Of a stretch of DNA of 64,000 nt, positions 6,951 to 15,706 are shown piece after piece (the first letter of the stretch is position 1; every line of letters begins with the position of its first letter). Under the pieces are notes generated by a model. That model made no database searches. It saw only the letters and a program-made list of their open reading frames with translations, and was not told where the DNA came from. The stretch covers positions 67,799 through 131,798 of the forward strand of contig CAWGJH010000010.1 in NCBI GenBank assembly GCA_963822695.1, written 5' to 3'. The position numbers were made by a program, and so were the translations under genes. Source of the stretch: GCA-003244245 sp963822695 (GTDB lineage Bacteria; Actinomycetota; Actinomycetes; Mycobacteriales; Pseudonocardiaceae).

Positions 6951-9608
6951 GTGGACAACGGTTACGAGGTGTACTGCATCGCGGATCCGTTGTTTTACGA
7001 TTCGATGTCCGGGTGCGACCGGTCGGAGTCCTTCGATGCCGCGCGGCGTCCGGTGCCCGGTGGTTGGGAACGACGACCCCACAACAATTGGGTGGTCATG
7101 AACCCAGTGGGCGCTTCGGTGCCTCAGCAGGGCTGGAAAGTCCATGTGTCGGCGTGTCTCGACAACGCCGAACGAATTCTGGAAACCGTGTGGGCTTACT
7201 GTATCCCGCGCCGGATCACCTTTAAGTTCCTGGCCACACGACACATCGTCCACCTGCAGAACGCGAAGTACGCGCCTCGCGGATCCAGCGGCAAGTTCGT
7301 CACGATCTACCCGACCGACATCGACGCGCTTGGCACCATCCTGCACGACCTGGGCGAGCGGTTGGCCGGAGAGCCAGGCCCCTACATCCTCAGCGACCTG
7401 CGCTGGAACGAAGGCCCGCTCTACGTTCGCTATGGCGGTTTCGCACTGCGGCACTGCCTGTCGGCGCGGGGTGAGCAGGTCCCGGCCATCGAGGATCCCA
7501 GCGGAGCGCTGGTGCCGGACCGCAGGGATGCGGTGTTCTGCACTCCACCCTGGGTGACGTTGCCGGACCTGCTTGTTCCCCACCTTGCTGCGCGCAACGC
7601 CACGACCGTCGCGAAGCTGCCCTACCGCGTCGAGCAGGTCCTGCACTTCTCTAACGGCGGGGGCCTCTACGAGGCGACTGACCAGCGAACCGGAGCCCGG
7701 GTGGTGCTCAAGGAAGCCCGGCCGTACGCCGGGCTCGCCGCCGACGGCGCCGACGCGGTCCAGCGACTGCAGCGCGAACGGGACATACTCGAACACCTGG
7801 CCGGCATCGAGGGGGTGCCCGCTGTCCACGACCACTTCACCCTGGGCGATCATCACTTCCTCGCGCTGGAGTTCATCGAGGGAACGCCGTTGAACAAGGT
7901 CTTCGGGCAGCGCTACCCGATGAACCACCCCGCCGCCGGGCCAGCCGAGTTCGCCGCCTACACCGAATGGGCGTTGCAGGTGTGCGCCAAGATTGAAGAG
8001 ATCATCACGGCCATTCATGGCCGTGGGATCATCCACGGCGATCTGCACCTGTTCAACGTCATCGTCCGGGACGACGGACGGATCACGCTGATTGATTTCG
8101 AGGTCGCGGCGAGGATCGATGAGGCACGCCGCCCCACCCTGGGCAGTCCCGCCTTCGCCGCCCCACGGGATCGGACCGGCTTCGACATTGACCGGTACTC
8201 CCTAGCCTGCCTGCGTCTTGCCCTGTTCCTCCCCTTGACCACCATGATCCGGCTCGACGCCGGAAAGCCGGAAGACTTCGCCGAGATCATCGCCGAACAT
8301 TTCCCGGTGCCGCCTCCTTTCCTGGCCGAGGCGGTCCGGACGATCACCGGGACCAGCGGCACTGACCGGGATGCACCCCGACGGCGCGCCAGAGCGCTCC
8401 CGCCGCTACCTGAGGGGACAACCGGCTGGATAGCGGCCCGGGACTCGATCGTCGCTGGGATCCTGGCTAGTGCTACTCCGAAGCGCACCGATCGGTTGTT
8501 TCCCGGTGACATCGCCCAATTCAGCACCGGTGGCCTCAACCTCGCCCACGGCGCTGCCGGTGTGCTCTACGCGCTGTCGGTCACTCGGGCCATTCGGTAC
8601 CCAGCCGGGGAGCACTGGCTGCTGGAACGGGCCGCTGCGGCAGAGCGCGGAACGCGGTTAGGTCTTTACGACGGGCTGCACGGCGTGGCGTACGTGTTGG
8701 CTGAGCTGGGATACCGCCAAGCCGCTCTCGACCTGATCGAGTTCTGCCTCACCGAGCAGGGCGACCAACTCGGCCCGGATCTGTCCGGCGGCCTGGCCGG
8801 CATCGCGCTTAACCTGGCCCACTTCGCGGGCTTGGCCGGCGATCCCACGCTGTTCGACCACGCGCTGCGTGCCGCCGAGATCGTTGCCGACCGGCTCGGG
8901 ACCGCCGAGGGTTTCGGCACGATCAGCGGCGGAGATCACCCCTATGCCGGGCTGATGCAAGGCTCATCGGGGCCGGCGCTGATGTTCCTGCGGCTCTATG
9001 AGCACACCGGTGACCGCGGATTCCTCGAACTGTCCGCGACCGCGCTGCGCCAGGACCTGCGTCGCTGCCTGGTGCGTGACGACGGTTCGATGCTGGTGAA
9101 CGAGGGCTGGCGGACTATGCCCTACTTGGACCGGGGCAGCGCGGGCATCGGCATGGTTCTTGATGAATACCTCACGCACCGGGCCGATGACGAGTTCGCG
9201 AACGCCGCGGCTGCCATTCGCCGCGCCGCGCGGTCCCGGTTCTACATCCAGCCGGGTCTCTTCAGCGGCCGGGCCGGAATGGTCCTGTACCTCAGCCGGG
9301 CATACCCACCTGGGCAGGCGGTCTGGAATCGTGAAGTGGCCGCCCAGATCCGGTGCCTTGGCTGGCACCGCGTTGATTACCAGGGTCACCTCGCTTTTCC
9401 CGGTGAACAGCTGCTTCGGCTGTCGATGGACTTGGCGAGCGGTGCCGCAGGTGTCCTGCTCGCGCTGGGTGCGGCTGTGCTTGAGCACCCCGTTGGTCTC
9501 CCGTTCCTCTGTGAACCCCGGCAGCTCCCGTCGCACGATGCCCCCGTGCCGGCGGTGCTGATGGGGAGGAACGGGCTGGTATCCGCGTCACCATACGGAG
9601 GGAGGTGA
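6951..9608 (+). CDS. Class III lanthipeptide synthetase LanKC (RamC/AmfT-like)
   Basis: An 885-residue trifunctional enzyme that dehydrates Ser in the precursor and forms lanthionine or labionin rings. The GTG start gives MDNGYEVYCIADPLFYDS, the usual RamC N-terminus. Residues 1-220 are the phospho-Ser lyase domain. About 220-480 is a kinase with NGGGLYEATD, VVLKEARPY (K253), IHGDLHLFNVIV near 362 and LIDFEVA. About 520-870 is a LanC-like cyclase with repeated helix motifs (GLNLAHGAAGVLYAL, YDGLHGVAYVLAEL, FSGRAGMVLYLS). The cysteine/histidine zinc ligands of LanC and LanL are missing, which places it in class III. The precursor gene follows after 4 nt, then two ABC transporter genes. Confidence 0.95.
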   Translation: MDNGYEVYCIADPLFYDSMSGCDRSESFDAARRPVPGGWERRPHNNWVVMNPVGASVPQQGWKVHVSACLDNAERILETVWAYCIPRRITFKFLATRHIVHLQNAKYAPRGSSGKFVTIYPTDIDALGTILHDLGERLAGEPGPYILSDLRWNEGPLYVRYGGFALRHCLSARGEQVPAIEDPSGALVPDRRDAVFCTPPWVTLPDLLVPHLAARNATTVAKLPYRVEQVLHFSNGGGLYEATDQRTGARVVLKEARPYAGLAADGADAVQRLQRERDILEHLAGIEGVPAVHDHFTLGDHHFLALEFIEGTPLNKVFGQRYPMNHPAAGPAEFAAYTEWALQVCAKIEEIITAIHGRGIIHGDLHLFNVIVRDDGRITLIDFEVAARIDEARRPTLGSPAFAAPRDRTGFDIDRYSLACLRLALFLPLTTMIRLDAGKPEDFAEIIAEHFPVPPPFLAEAVRTITGTSGTDRDAPRRRARALPPLPEGTTGWIAARDSIVAGILASATPKRTDRLFPGDIAQFSTGGLNLAHGAAGVLYALSVTRAIRYPAGEHWLLERAAAAERGTRLGLYDGLHGVAYVLAELGYRQAALDLIEFCLTEQGDQLGPDLSGGLAGIALNLAHFAGLAGDPTLFDHALRAAEIVADRLGTAEGFGTISGGDHPYAGLMQGSSGPALMFLRLYEHTGDRGFLELSATALRQDLRRCLVRDDGSMLVNEGWRTMPYLDRGSAGIGMVLDEYLTHRADDEFANAAAAIRRAARSRFYIQPGLFSGRAGMVLYLSRAYPPGQAVWNREVAAQIRCLGWHRVDYQGHLAFPGEQLLRLSMDLASGAAGVLLALGAAVLEHPVGLPFLCEPRQLPSHDAPVPAVLMGRNGLVSASPYGGR

Positions 9609-9612
9609 AACA

Positions 9613-9720
9613 ATGGCACTTCTCGACCTGCAGGCCATGGAGCCGTCCGGCGGTTACGACGACTGCCACGACCGCGACCGTTGCTACGGGAGTGAGATCA
9701 GCCTGCTGCTCTGCGGCTGA
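9613..9720 (+). CDS. Class III lanthipeptide precursor (RamS/AmfS-like), 35 residues, one ring motif
   Basis: The peptide begins MALLDLQAMEPSGG, carrying the class III leader motif LLDLQ that LanKC enzymes recognise. It ends GSEISLLLCG, where S27-x-x-S30-x-x-x-C34 is the labionin/lanthionine motif and is close to the first ring of SapB (SRASLLLCG). SapB/AmfS precursors have a second ring after this point; here a TGA follows at once. Two further cysteines, C18 and C24, lie before the ring. An AGGGAGGTGA ribosome site overlaps the end of the LanKC gene. By analogy with SapB the product would be a surfactant morphogen for aerial growth; that role is inferred. Confidence 0.88.
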   Translation: MALLDLQAMEPSGGYDDCHDRDRCYGSEISLLLCG

Positions 9721-9732
9721 TATGTCATTGTC

Positions 9733-9770
9733 GGGTGGTCCGGGGCAGCCGGCGTTGCTCCGGACCACCC
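9733..9770 (+). terminator. Hairpin between the precursor and the ABC genes
   Basis: GGGTGGTCCGG (9733-9743) pairs perfectly with CCGGACCACCC (9760-9770), and GCA/TGC inside the 16-nt loop can extend it. No T-run follows. It is better read as an attenuator or an mRNA 3' stabiliser that lowers transporter expression relative to the precursor. Confidence 0.6.
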
Positions 9771-9858
9771 AATGATTCAGCCAATGATTCAACTAATGAT
9801 GTCAGCCACCCACATGACTTGCCAGACCATCACGACGATGCGCCATCACGACGATGCG
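9771..9858 (+). repeat. Two short tandem repeat blocks upstream of the ABC transporter gene
   Basis: Three 12-13-bp units start AATGATTCAGCC (9771), AATGATTCAACT (9783) and AATGATGTCAGCC (9795). A 16-bp unit, CCATCACGACGATGCG, is repeated exactly at 9827 and 9843 and runs into the ribosome site of the ABC gene. Confidence 0.8.
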
Positions 9859-9866
9859 GAGGCCGT

Positions 9867-11678
9867 GTGAACAGCAATCCGGCCGGGGTGTTGGCGGGCC
9901 CGCGCAATCCGACGTCCAGGCACGCTGACCGCTTGCTGCTCTCGGCGGGTCGCCGTGGCGGGTGGTGGATCGGGTTCCTGGCGCTGGCCATGCTCGTCAC
10001 CGCCGGCGCGGATGTCCTCCTGCCTACCGCGCTCGGTCACGCTCTGGACGCGCTACCCGGTGGTGGTCAAACCACGTGGGCACTGCTTTCCTGCGCGGGG
10101 CTGATCGCCATCATGGTGGCCGGGAAGGTGATCGGCGACATCGCCACCGGAGCGAGCAACGCCCGGTGCACGGCCTGGCTGCGGATGACGCTGATGCGGC
10201 ATCTGGTGGCGATTGGCCCGGCGGTTACTCGCCGTTTCGAACCCGGAGACCTGGTGACCCGGGTGACCCGCAACGCCAGCGAGGCAGGCCAGGTCGGCGT
10301 GACCGCGGTCATGCTCGGCGTCGGCCTGATCCCGCCGGTCGGCAGCATCGTTGCCCTGACGTTGATCGATCCCTGGGTGGGGCTCACCGCGCTGGCCGGT
10401 CTGGTGGCGATGGCTGGGCTGCTACGGGTATTCGTCCGGGACAACACCGAGACCATCAGGGGCTACCTGCACAGCCAGGGACTGATCGCGGCGCGGCTGC
10501 TCGATGCGTTATCCGGAGCCCGCACGATCGCCGCCGCCGGCAGCATCGAGCGCGAGCGGCGACGGATCCTCCAGCCGTTGTCTGGGCTGCGCGAGCACGG
10601 CGTGCAGATGTGGCGCAACCAGGTGCGGATGACCGGCCAGGCCGCCGTGATAGGGCCGCTGCTGCAGCTGTCCGTGGTCGGTGTCGCCGGGTTCGGGGTG
10701 GTCGCCGGCCGGCTGAGCGTCGGCGAGCTTTATGCCGCGAGCCGGTACGCGGTGATGGCCGCCGGCATCGGCTCGGCGGTGGGATCCCTGAACAAGCTGT
10801 CCCGGGCCCGAGCTGGTGGCCGGCGCGCGGCTGAGGTGCTCACCGAACCGGTGACCCGATACGGCAACGCGAGGCTGCCCACCTGGTCTGATCGGGGTGA
10901 AGCAGGCGGCCGGCTCGAGTTTCGTGGCGTCCGGGTGTCCGCCGCCGGACAGACGGTCATCGACGGGCTCGATCTCGTCGTCCCGGCTGGTGCCACGGTG
11001 GCCGTGGTCGGCCGGTCCGGGGCGGGCAAGTCGCTGCTCGCCGCGCTGGCCGGTCGGCTCGCCGATCCGGAGCAGGGACAGGTGCTGCTCGATGGCGTGG
11101 CGCTGCCCGACCTGTCCCGGGCGCAGCTGCGCAGCGCGGTGGGCTTTGCCTTCGAGCGTCCGGCGCTGGTGGGCGACACGATCGAAGAAGTGATCAATTT
11201 CGGATCGCATAGCCGTATCAAGGCGAAGGTCCGCGAGGCCGCCGCTACCGCACGCGCGGACACCTTCGTCGAAAAACTGCCGGAGGGATACCGGACTGAG
11301 CTGGCCGCAGCCCCGCTATCCGGCGGTGAGAGGCAGCGGCTCGGCCTGGCCAGAGCCTTCGCGCGCCCCTACCGGGTGCTCATCCTCGACGACGCGACGT
11401 CCAGCCTGGACACCGTGACCGAGCGGCAGGTCAGTGCCGTGCTGGCCAGCGGGGGCCGGGGTCAGACCCGACTGATCATCGCGCACCGGGCATCCACGGC
11501 TGCCCGGACGGATCTAGTCGCCTGGCTCGATCGGGGCACGCTGCGCAGTCTGCGTCCCCATCGCGAGCTGTGGCGCGATCCGGACTACCGCGCCCTGTTC
11601 GGTGCCGAGGCAGCGCCCGCCGCATCACGCTCTGAAGTGCATGGTGGACCCACCGTATCCGTCGGAGTACCGGCATGA
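9867..11678 (+). CDS. ABC transporter half-molecule, RamA-like (lanthipeptide export)
   Basis: A permease-ATPase fusion of 603 residues from the GTG at 9867, which follows GGAGG at 9858-9862. The open frame reaches further up, but the tandem repeats there argue for this start. Residues about 30-320 carry the membrane helices (WWIGFLALAMLVTAGADVLL and others). The nucleotide-binding domain has Walker A GRSGAGKS near 385, signature LSGGERQRLGLA near 485, Walker B VLILDDATSSLD and switch IIAHRAS. The next gene overlaps it by ATGA, so the two half-transporters are coupled and probably form a heterodimer that exports the lanthipeptide. Confidence 0.9.
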   Translation: MNSNPAGVLAGPRNPTSRHADRLLLSAGRRGGWWIGFLALAMLVTAGADVLLPTALGHALDALPGGGQTTWALLSCAGLIAIMVAGKVIGDIATGASNARCTAWLRMTLMRHLVAIGPAVTRRFEPGDLVTRVTRNASEAGQVGVTAVMLGVGLIPPVGSIVALTLIDPWVGLTALAGLVAMAGLLRVFVRDNTETIRGYLHSQGLIAARLLDALSGARTIAAAGSIERERRRILQPLSGLREHGVQMWRNQVRMTGQAAVIGPLLQLSVVGVAGFGVVAGRLSVGELYAASRYAVMAAGIGSAVGSLNKLSRARAGGRRAAEVLTEPVTRYGNARLPTWSDRGEAGGRLEFRGVRVSAAGQTVIDGLDLVVPAGATVAVVGRSGAGKSLLAALAGRLADPEQGQVLLDGVALPDLSRAQLRSAVGFAFERPALVGDTIEEVINFGSHSRIKAKVREAAATARADTFVEKLPEGYRTELAAAPLSGGERQRLGLARAFARPYRVLILDDATSSLDTVTERQVSAVLASGGRGQTRLIIAHRASTAARTDLVAWLDRGTLRSLRPHRELWRDPDYRALFGAEAAPAASRSEVHGGPTVSVGVPA

Positions 11679-13438
11679 ACACCGTGCCCGGGGTGCTGCT
11701 CGCCGTCTTACGTCGGCACCCGCGAGCGCTGTGGCGGTTGGCTGCATGGTCAGTGCTGGAGGTGCTTCCGCTGTTGCTGTCCGGCTACGGCGTGGCCCGC
11801 GCGCTGGATGACGGATTCCTTGCTGGTCGGCTGGGGACGGGGTTGGCGTGGCTCGGTGTGCTGGCCGTGGCGGTGCTTGTGGGGGCACTGGCCACCCGGC
11901 ACGTCTACCGGATTCTCGCTGAGATCGTCGAGCCGTTCCGCGATGACCTGGTGGACAGCGTGGTGGGGGGTGCGCTGCAGCGGTCTACCGTGCTTGGTGG
12001 GCCACCCGACTCGGGCGCGGTCGCCCGGCTCACCCATCAGGTCGAGGTGGTGCGGGACACTTTCGCCGGTTTGCTCCTCCTCACCAGGGGCTTCGTGGTG
12101 AGCGCGGTCGGCGCGGTGATCGGGATAGCCGCGCTGACCGGAGTTATCGGCCTTCTGGTGCTGCCGCCGCTGCTGGCGGGTTTGGCTTTTTTCTTGGCCT
12201 CCTTACGCTCCATGATGACCCGGCAGCGCGATCACGTGCTGACCGACGAAGGGGTCGCTGAGTCCGCCAGCACCGTCGCGCACAGCGTGCGCGACGTGGT
12301 CGCCTGCGGTGCCGAGGACGAGGCCTGCGCGCGGGTGCAACGCGACGTCAACGCGCACGCGGAAGCGGAACGCACGCTGGCCCGGATGGCGGCGATCCGC
12401 ACGCTGTCGGTGGCGGTCGGTGGCTGGTTGCCAGCGGTAGGCCTGCTGGTGGGGGCGCCCTGGCTGATTGCGACCGGCTCGACGCTGGGCACGATCGCCG
12501 GCGCTCTGGTCTACCTGACCCAGGGCCTGCTTCCGGCGCTGAAGTCGCTGGTCGATGGTCTGGGTGCCGGGGGACTACGGCTGGTGGTCACCCTGAATCG
12601 GCTTGTCGAGGCGGGGGAGCGCCCGCTGCCCGCCAGAACGGTGCAGCGGAGCTCGCTCAATCCCAGGGGGACCAATCCCACTGGGCATGACCTGGTGCTC
12701 GATGGCGTCACGTTCGGCTATGGCCGCCACGCCGAGCCGGTGGTGAGCCATGCGGACCTGGTAATCCCGGAGGGGCAGCACCTGGCCATGGTCGGTCCCA
12801 GTGGTGCGGGGAAGTCCACCCTGGCTGGGTTGCTCGCCGCGACGCACGTGCCCGACTTCGGCGCGGTCCGCCTGGGCGGGGTGCCGATCGGGGATCTTGA
12901 CCCGCACACCCTGGCCAGCCGCCGGGTGTTGATCCCCCAGGAGGCGTACGTTTTCGCCGGGACAGTCGGCGAGAACCTGCGTTACCTGCATCCCGGTGCT
13001 ACCTGCGCTGAGCTCGACACCGTGGTCGACACGCTGGGCCTGCGCTCCGTGGTGGCCCGCTGCGGTGGATATGACGCTGCGCTCGACCCCGGAATGCTCT
13101 CGGCCGGGGAACGGCAACTCATCGCCGTGGCCAGGGCGCACCTGACCCCGGCGCCCGTGCTGATTCTGGACGAGGCCACCTGCCACCTCGATCCGGTCGC
13201 AGAGGAGCGGGTAGAGCGGGTTCTGGCGGGCCGCGGTGGCACCCTCATCGTCGTTGCGCACCGGATCAGCTCCGCGCTGCGGGCGCAACGGATCGTGCTG
13301 ATGAACGGTGCCGACATGGTATCGGGCACTCACCGGCAGCTGCTCGCGACTGCGCCGCTGTACCGCGACCTGGTCGGCCATTGGGACATGGGTCAGGGGG
13401 ACATTGGTCTTGGTGTGGTGACGGCGGGCCGGAGCTGA
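11675..13438 (+). CDS. ABC transporter half-molecule, RamB-like (lanthipeptide export)
   Basis: A 587-residue permease-ATPase that overlaps the previous gene by four bases. Membrane helices occupy about residues 20-290. The ATPase part has Walker A GPSGAGKST near 375, signature LSAGERQLIAVARA near 475, and VLILDEATCHLDPV with switch VVAHRIS. Signature and Walker B regions are complete in both half-transporters, so both ATP sites may work. It ends in a strong inverted repeat shared with the convergent regulator gene. The order LanKC, precursor, two ABC genes, opposing regulator is the same as ramCSAB-ramR of Streptomyces. Confidence 0.9.
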   Translation: MNTVPGVLLAVLRRHPRALWRLAAWSVLEVLPLLLSGYGVARALDDGFLAGRLGTGLAWLGVLAVAVLVGALATRHVYRILAEIVEPFRDDLVDSVVGGALQRSTVLGGPPDSGAVARLTHQVEVVRDTFAGLLLLTRGFVVSAVGAVIGIAALTGVIGLLVLPPLLAGLAFFLASLRSMMTRQRDHVLTDEGVAESASTVAHSVRDVVACGAEDEACARVQRDVNAHAEAERTLARMAAIRTLSVAVGGWLPAVGLLVGAPWLIATGSTLGTIAGALVYLTQGLLPALKSLVDGLGAGGLRLVVTLNRLVEAGERPLPARTVQRSSLNPRGTNPTGHDLVLDGVTFGYGRHAEPVVSHADLVIPEGQHLAMVGPSGAGKSTLAGLLAATHVPDFGAVRLGGVPIGDLDPHTLASRRVLIPQEAYVFAGTVGENLRYLHPGATCAELDTVVDTLGLRSVVARCGGYDAALDPGMLSAGERQLIAVARAHLTPAPVLILDEATCHLDPVAEERVERVLAGRGGTLIVVAHRISSALRAQRIVLMNGADMVSGTHRQLLATAPLYRDLVGHWDMGQGDIGLGVVTAGRS

Positions 13439-13464
13439 CCGTTGTTGCCAGCCCGCCGTCACCA
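13416..13464. terminator. Bidirectional terminator between the ABC gene and the RamR-like gene
   Basis: A 14-bp perfect inverted repeat (13416-13429 with 13451-13464), core GGTGACGGCGGGC / GCCCGCCGTCACC, spans the stop of the ABC gene. It lies between convergent genes, which fits termination of both. Confidence 0.75.
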
Positions 13465-13471
13465 AGACCTG

Positions 13472-14119
13472 TCAGATCCAGCCCGCCTCGGCGGCGATGC
13501 GAATGGCATCGATCCGGGTCCGGGCCTCCAGCTTGGTCATGACCCGAGAAAGGTAGTTGCATACCGTCCCGCGGCTGAGAAAGAGCCGTTGGGCGATCTC
13601 GGTCGGCGACGCCCCGCCTGATGCGAGGTCGAGCACCGTGAGTTCCCGGGGGGTCAGCGGGCTACCCGCCACGCCGATCGCGGCAACCGCGAGGGCGGGG
13701 TCGATTGCCCGCTTCCCCTTGGCGACCTGGCGGATAGTGGCCAGCAGCCGGCGGGGCTGCGCGTCCTTGTCCACCGCTCCAGCCACCGGCACATCCAGTG
13801 CCCGGCGGACCAAGCCCGGTCGTTGCGCTGAGGCAAGCACGACCACCTGGCATTCGGGTAGTCGCTCGTGCAGCGCCTGCGCGGTCGCGAGCACGTCCGA
13901 TCCACCCTGGTCGACATCCAGCACCGCGATATCGGGTTGGTGCCGGATCGCGGTGGGGACCACGCGGTCACCCGTTGCCATTCCGGCCACCACTTCGATG
14001 TCGTCTTCGTTCGACAGCAGGGCGGCAAGTGCTCCACGAAGCAGACTCATGTCGATAACCAGGAATACCCGAATCGGGTTCGGATCCGGACTCGGTTTCT
14101 GAGCCGAACAGCGGACCAT
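13472..14119 (-). CDS. LuxR-family response regulator, RamR-like
   Basis: About 215 residues from the ATG at 14119; longer starts up to 14224 are open but low-complexity. Receiver-like residues about 15-130 (IRVFLVIDMSLLRGALAALL, IAVLDVDQGGSDVL). A C-terminal LuxR helix-turn-helix follows: LTPRELTVLDLASGGASPTE then RGTVCNYLSRVMTKLEARTR. The acidic pocket that normally reads VDD is VID-M, and no sensor kinase is adjacent, so control by phosphorylation is doubtful, as for RamR. Transcribed towards the lanthipeptide operon. Likely activator of the promoter upstream of 6951; that is inference from the ram system. Confidence 0.85.
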   Translation of the reverse strand: MVRCSAQKPSPDPNPIRVFLVIDMSLLRGALAALLSNEDDIEVVAGMATGDRVVPTAIRHQPDIAVLDVDQGGSDVLATAQALHERLPECQVVVLASAQRPGLVRRALDVPVAGAVDKDAQPRRLLATIRQVAKGKRAIDPALAVAAIGVAGSPLTPRELTVLDLASGGASPTEIAQRLFLSRGTVCNYLSRVMTKLEARTRIDAIRIAAEAGWI

Positions 14120-14536
14120 TGCCGAGGACTGGGTGGTAGGAGGCTGGGGGATACCGGTGTACTCATCACCAGCGGCAACGGTGCTCGCCGCAAGGTTTCG
14201 CGGTCCCTGGTGTCGTGAAATCATGAGACGCGAACGAGATAGATTCGGTCACGGAACGTGCATGGTCGCCAACGTGCTACCATTGGGCTGTCCCCTCCCC
14301 AAGGTGCCGGGGAAAAATGTGCGATCCACATCTATCCCAGACGGTTGAACGCGCCCTGTTGCCCCTTACAAGTGGTCCCAGCGGGACCGCACTGCAGGAT
14401 CCCCCCGAGGGGACCCCGCACAGCTTGTCATCGCTACGACAGCCCACAGTGTTACATCGAGTACATTCTGTCACCATCGTTACTCTGTGTATATATTCAC
14501 TGTCTTGATCAGCAGGTGATCGTAGGCTCGTGGGTC
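14120..14536 (+). promoter_or_regulatory. Divergent regulatory region between ramR-like gene and bioF
   Basis: No gene is seen here. A small hairpin GGTCCC-AGC-GGGACC lies at 14374-14388 and a GC-rich palindromic stretch follows it. The segment 14450-14510 is notably AT-rich, with TATATATTCAC as a possible -10 area. GATCA-GCAGG-TGATC (14507-14521) is a short inverted repeat just before bioF and could be an operator. No BioQ- or BirA-type site was recognised with confidence. Confidence 0.35.
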
Positions 14537-15706
14537 GTGACGGTACTTCCTCAGGCGACTGGACTTCCTGAAGCGGCTGGTGCCCTGGACTGGCTGGACA
14601 ATGCAGCGGCCGTTCGCCGGACCGCGGGGTTGCGGCGGGTGCTGCGGCCGCGCTCGGCGCGTGAGCCGGTGATCGACCTGGCGTCCAACGATTACCTGGG
14701 TCTGGCCAGGGACCCCCGGGTCGTGCACGGCGCGGTGCATGCGGCGCGCACCTGGGGTACCGGGTCAACTGGATCCCGCCTGGTCACCGGCTCCACCGAG
14801 CTGCACTCCCAGCTGGAGGACGAGCTCGCCGCGTTTTGTGGCGCGGCGGCGGCCCTGGTGTTCTCCTCGGGCTACACCGCTAATCTCGGCGCGGTGACGG
14901 CGCTGTCCGGTCGGGGAGCTCTGGTGGTGTCCGACGCCGCCAGCCACGCCTCGCTGGTGGACGCGTGCCGGCTGTCCCGGGCCAGAGTTGTCGTCACCCC
15001 GCACGCTGACGTCTCAGCGGTGGACGCCGCGTTGGCTGCCCGGTCCGAGCGGCGCGCGTTGGTCGTCACCGATTCGGTGGTCAGCGCGAGCGGTGAGCTC
15101 GCGCCGCTTGCTGAGCTGCACGCGGTGTGCCGGCGGCACGGCGCGGTTCTGCTGGCTGATGAGGCGCACGGTCTCGGGGTGCGTGGGGCCGGCGGGCGGG
15201 GGCTGCTCGCGGAATACGGCCTGGCCGGCGAGCCCGATGTGGTGGCCACGGTCTCGTTATCGAAGTCGCTGGGCAGCCAGGGCGGTGCCGTACTGGGTTC
15301 TCGCGCGGTGATCGACCACCTCGTCAACACGGCGCGCAGCTTCATCTTCGACACCGGCCTGGCCCCGCCGGCGGCTGGCGGGGCGTTGGCCGCGCTGCGG
15401 GTGCTGCGCGCCGAGCCGGCACTGCCCGGCCGGGTGCTCGACGCTGCCGCGGTCATCGCCACCGCGGCTGGCGCACCCCGGCCGATGTCCGCGGTGGTCT
15501 CGATAGTCCTCGGCGCGCCGCGACTCGCGGTCGATATGGCTGCGGAGTGCCTGCGCCACGGTGTGCGGGTAGGCTGCCTGCGTCCACCGTCGGTGCCCGC
15601 CGGGACCAGCAGGCTGCGGCTGACGGCTCATGCCGCGCTGACCGATCCGGAGCGGGTGCGGGTGGCGCAGGTGCTCGCTGCGGTACTGGCCGGCGTGGTC
15701 AGATGA
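14537..15706 (+). CDS. bioF: 8-amino-7-oxononanoate synthase
   Basis: Biotin synthesis: condenses pimeloyl-ACP (or -CoA) with alanine to 8-amino-7-oxononanoate, using pyridoxal phosphate. 389 residues from GTG 14537; an in-frame GTG at 14516 is an alternative. Family motifs: NDYLGLARDPRV, GTGSTGSRLVTGSTELHSQL, DEAHGLGVRGAGGRG and the PLP lysine K243 in TVSLSKSLGSQGG. Overlaps bioD by ATGA. No bioA or bioB is adjacent, so these steps are encoded elsewhere. Confidence 0.95.
   Translation: MTVLPQATGLPEAAGALDWLDNAAAVRRTAGLRRVLRPRSAREPVIDLASNDYLGLARDPRVVHGAVHAARTWGTGSTGSRLVTGSTELHSQLEDELAAFCGAAAALVFSSGYTANLGAVTALSGRGALVVSDAASHASLVDACRLSRARVVVTPHADVSAVDAALAARSERRALVVTDSVVSASGELAPLAELHAVCRRHGAVLLADEAHGLGVRGAGGRGLLAEYGLAGEPDVVATVSLSKSLGSQGGAVLGSRAVIDHLVNTARSFIFDTGLAPPAAGGALAALRVLRAEPALPGRVLDAAAVIATAAGAPRPMSAVVSIVLGAPRLAVDMAAECLRHGVRVGCLRPPSVPAGTSRLRLTAHAALTDPERVRVAQVLAAVLAGVVR

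Noticed and set aside
6669..8048. A 459-codon open frame on the minus strand
   Set aside because: It lies antisense to the LanKC gene and the hydrolase remnant, has no domain, and reflects GC-rich codon bias.
14374..14420. Hairpins before bioF as a riboswitch
   Set aside because: The stems are short and do not match a known riboswitch; kept only as a note in the regulatory region.
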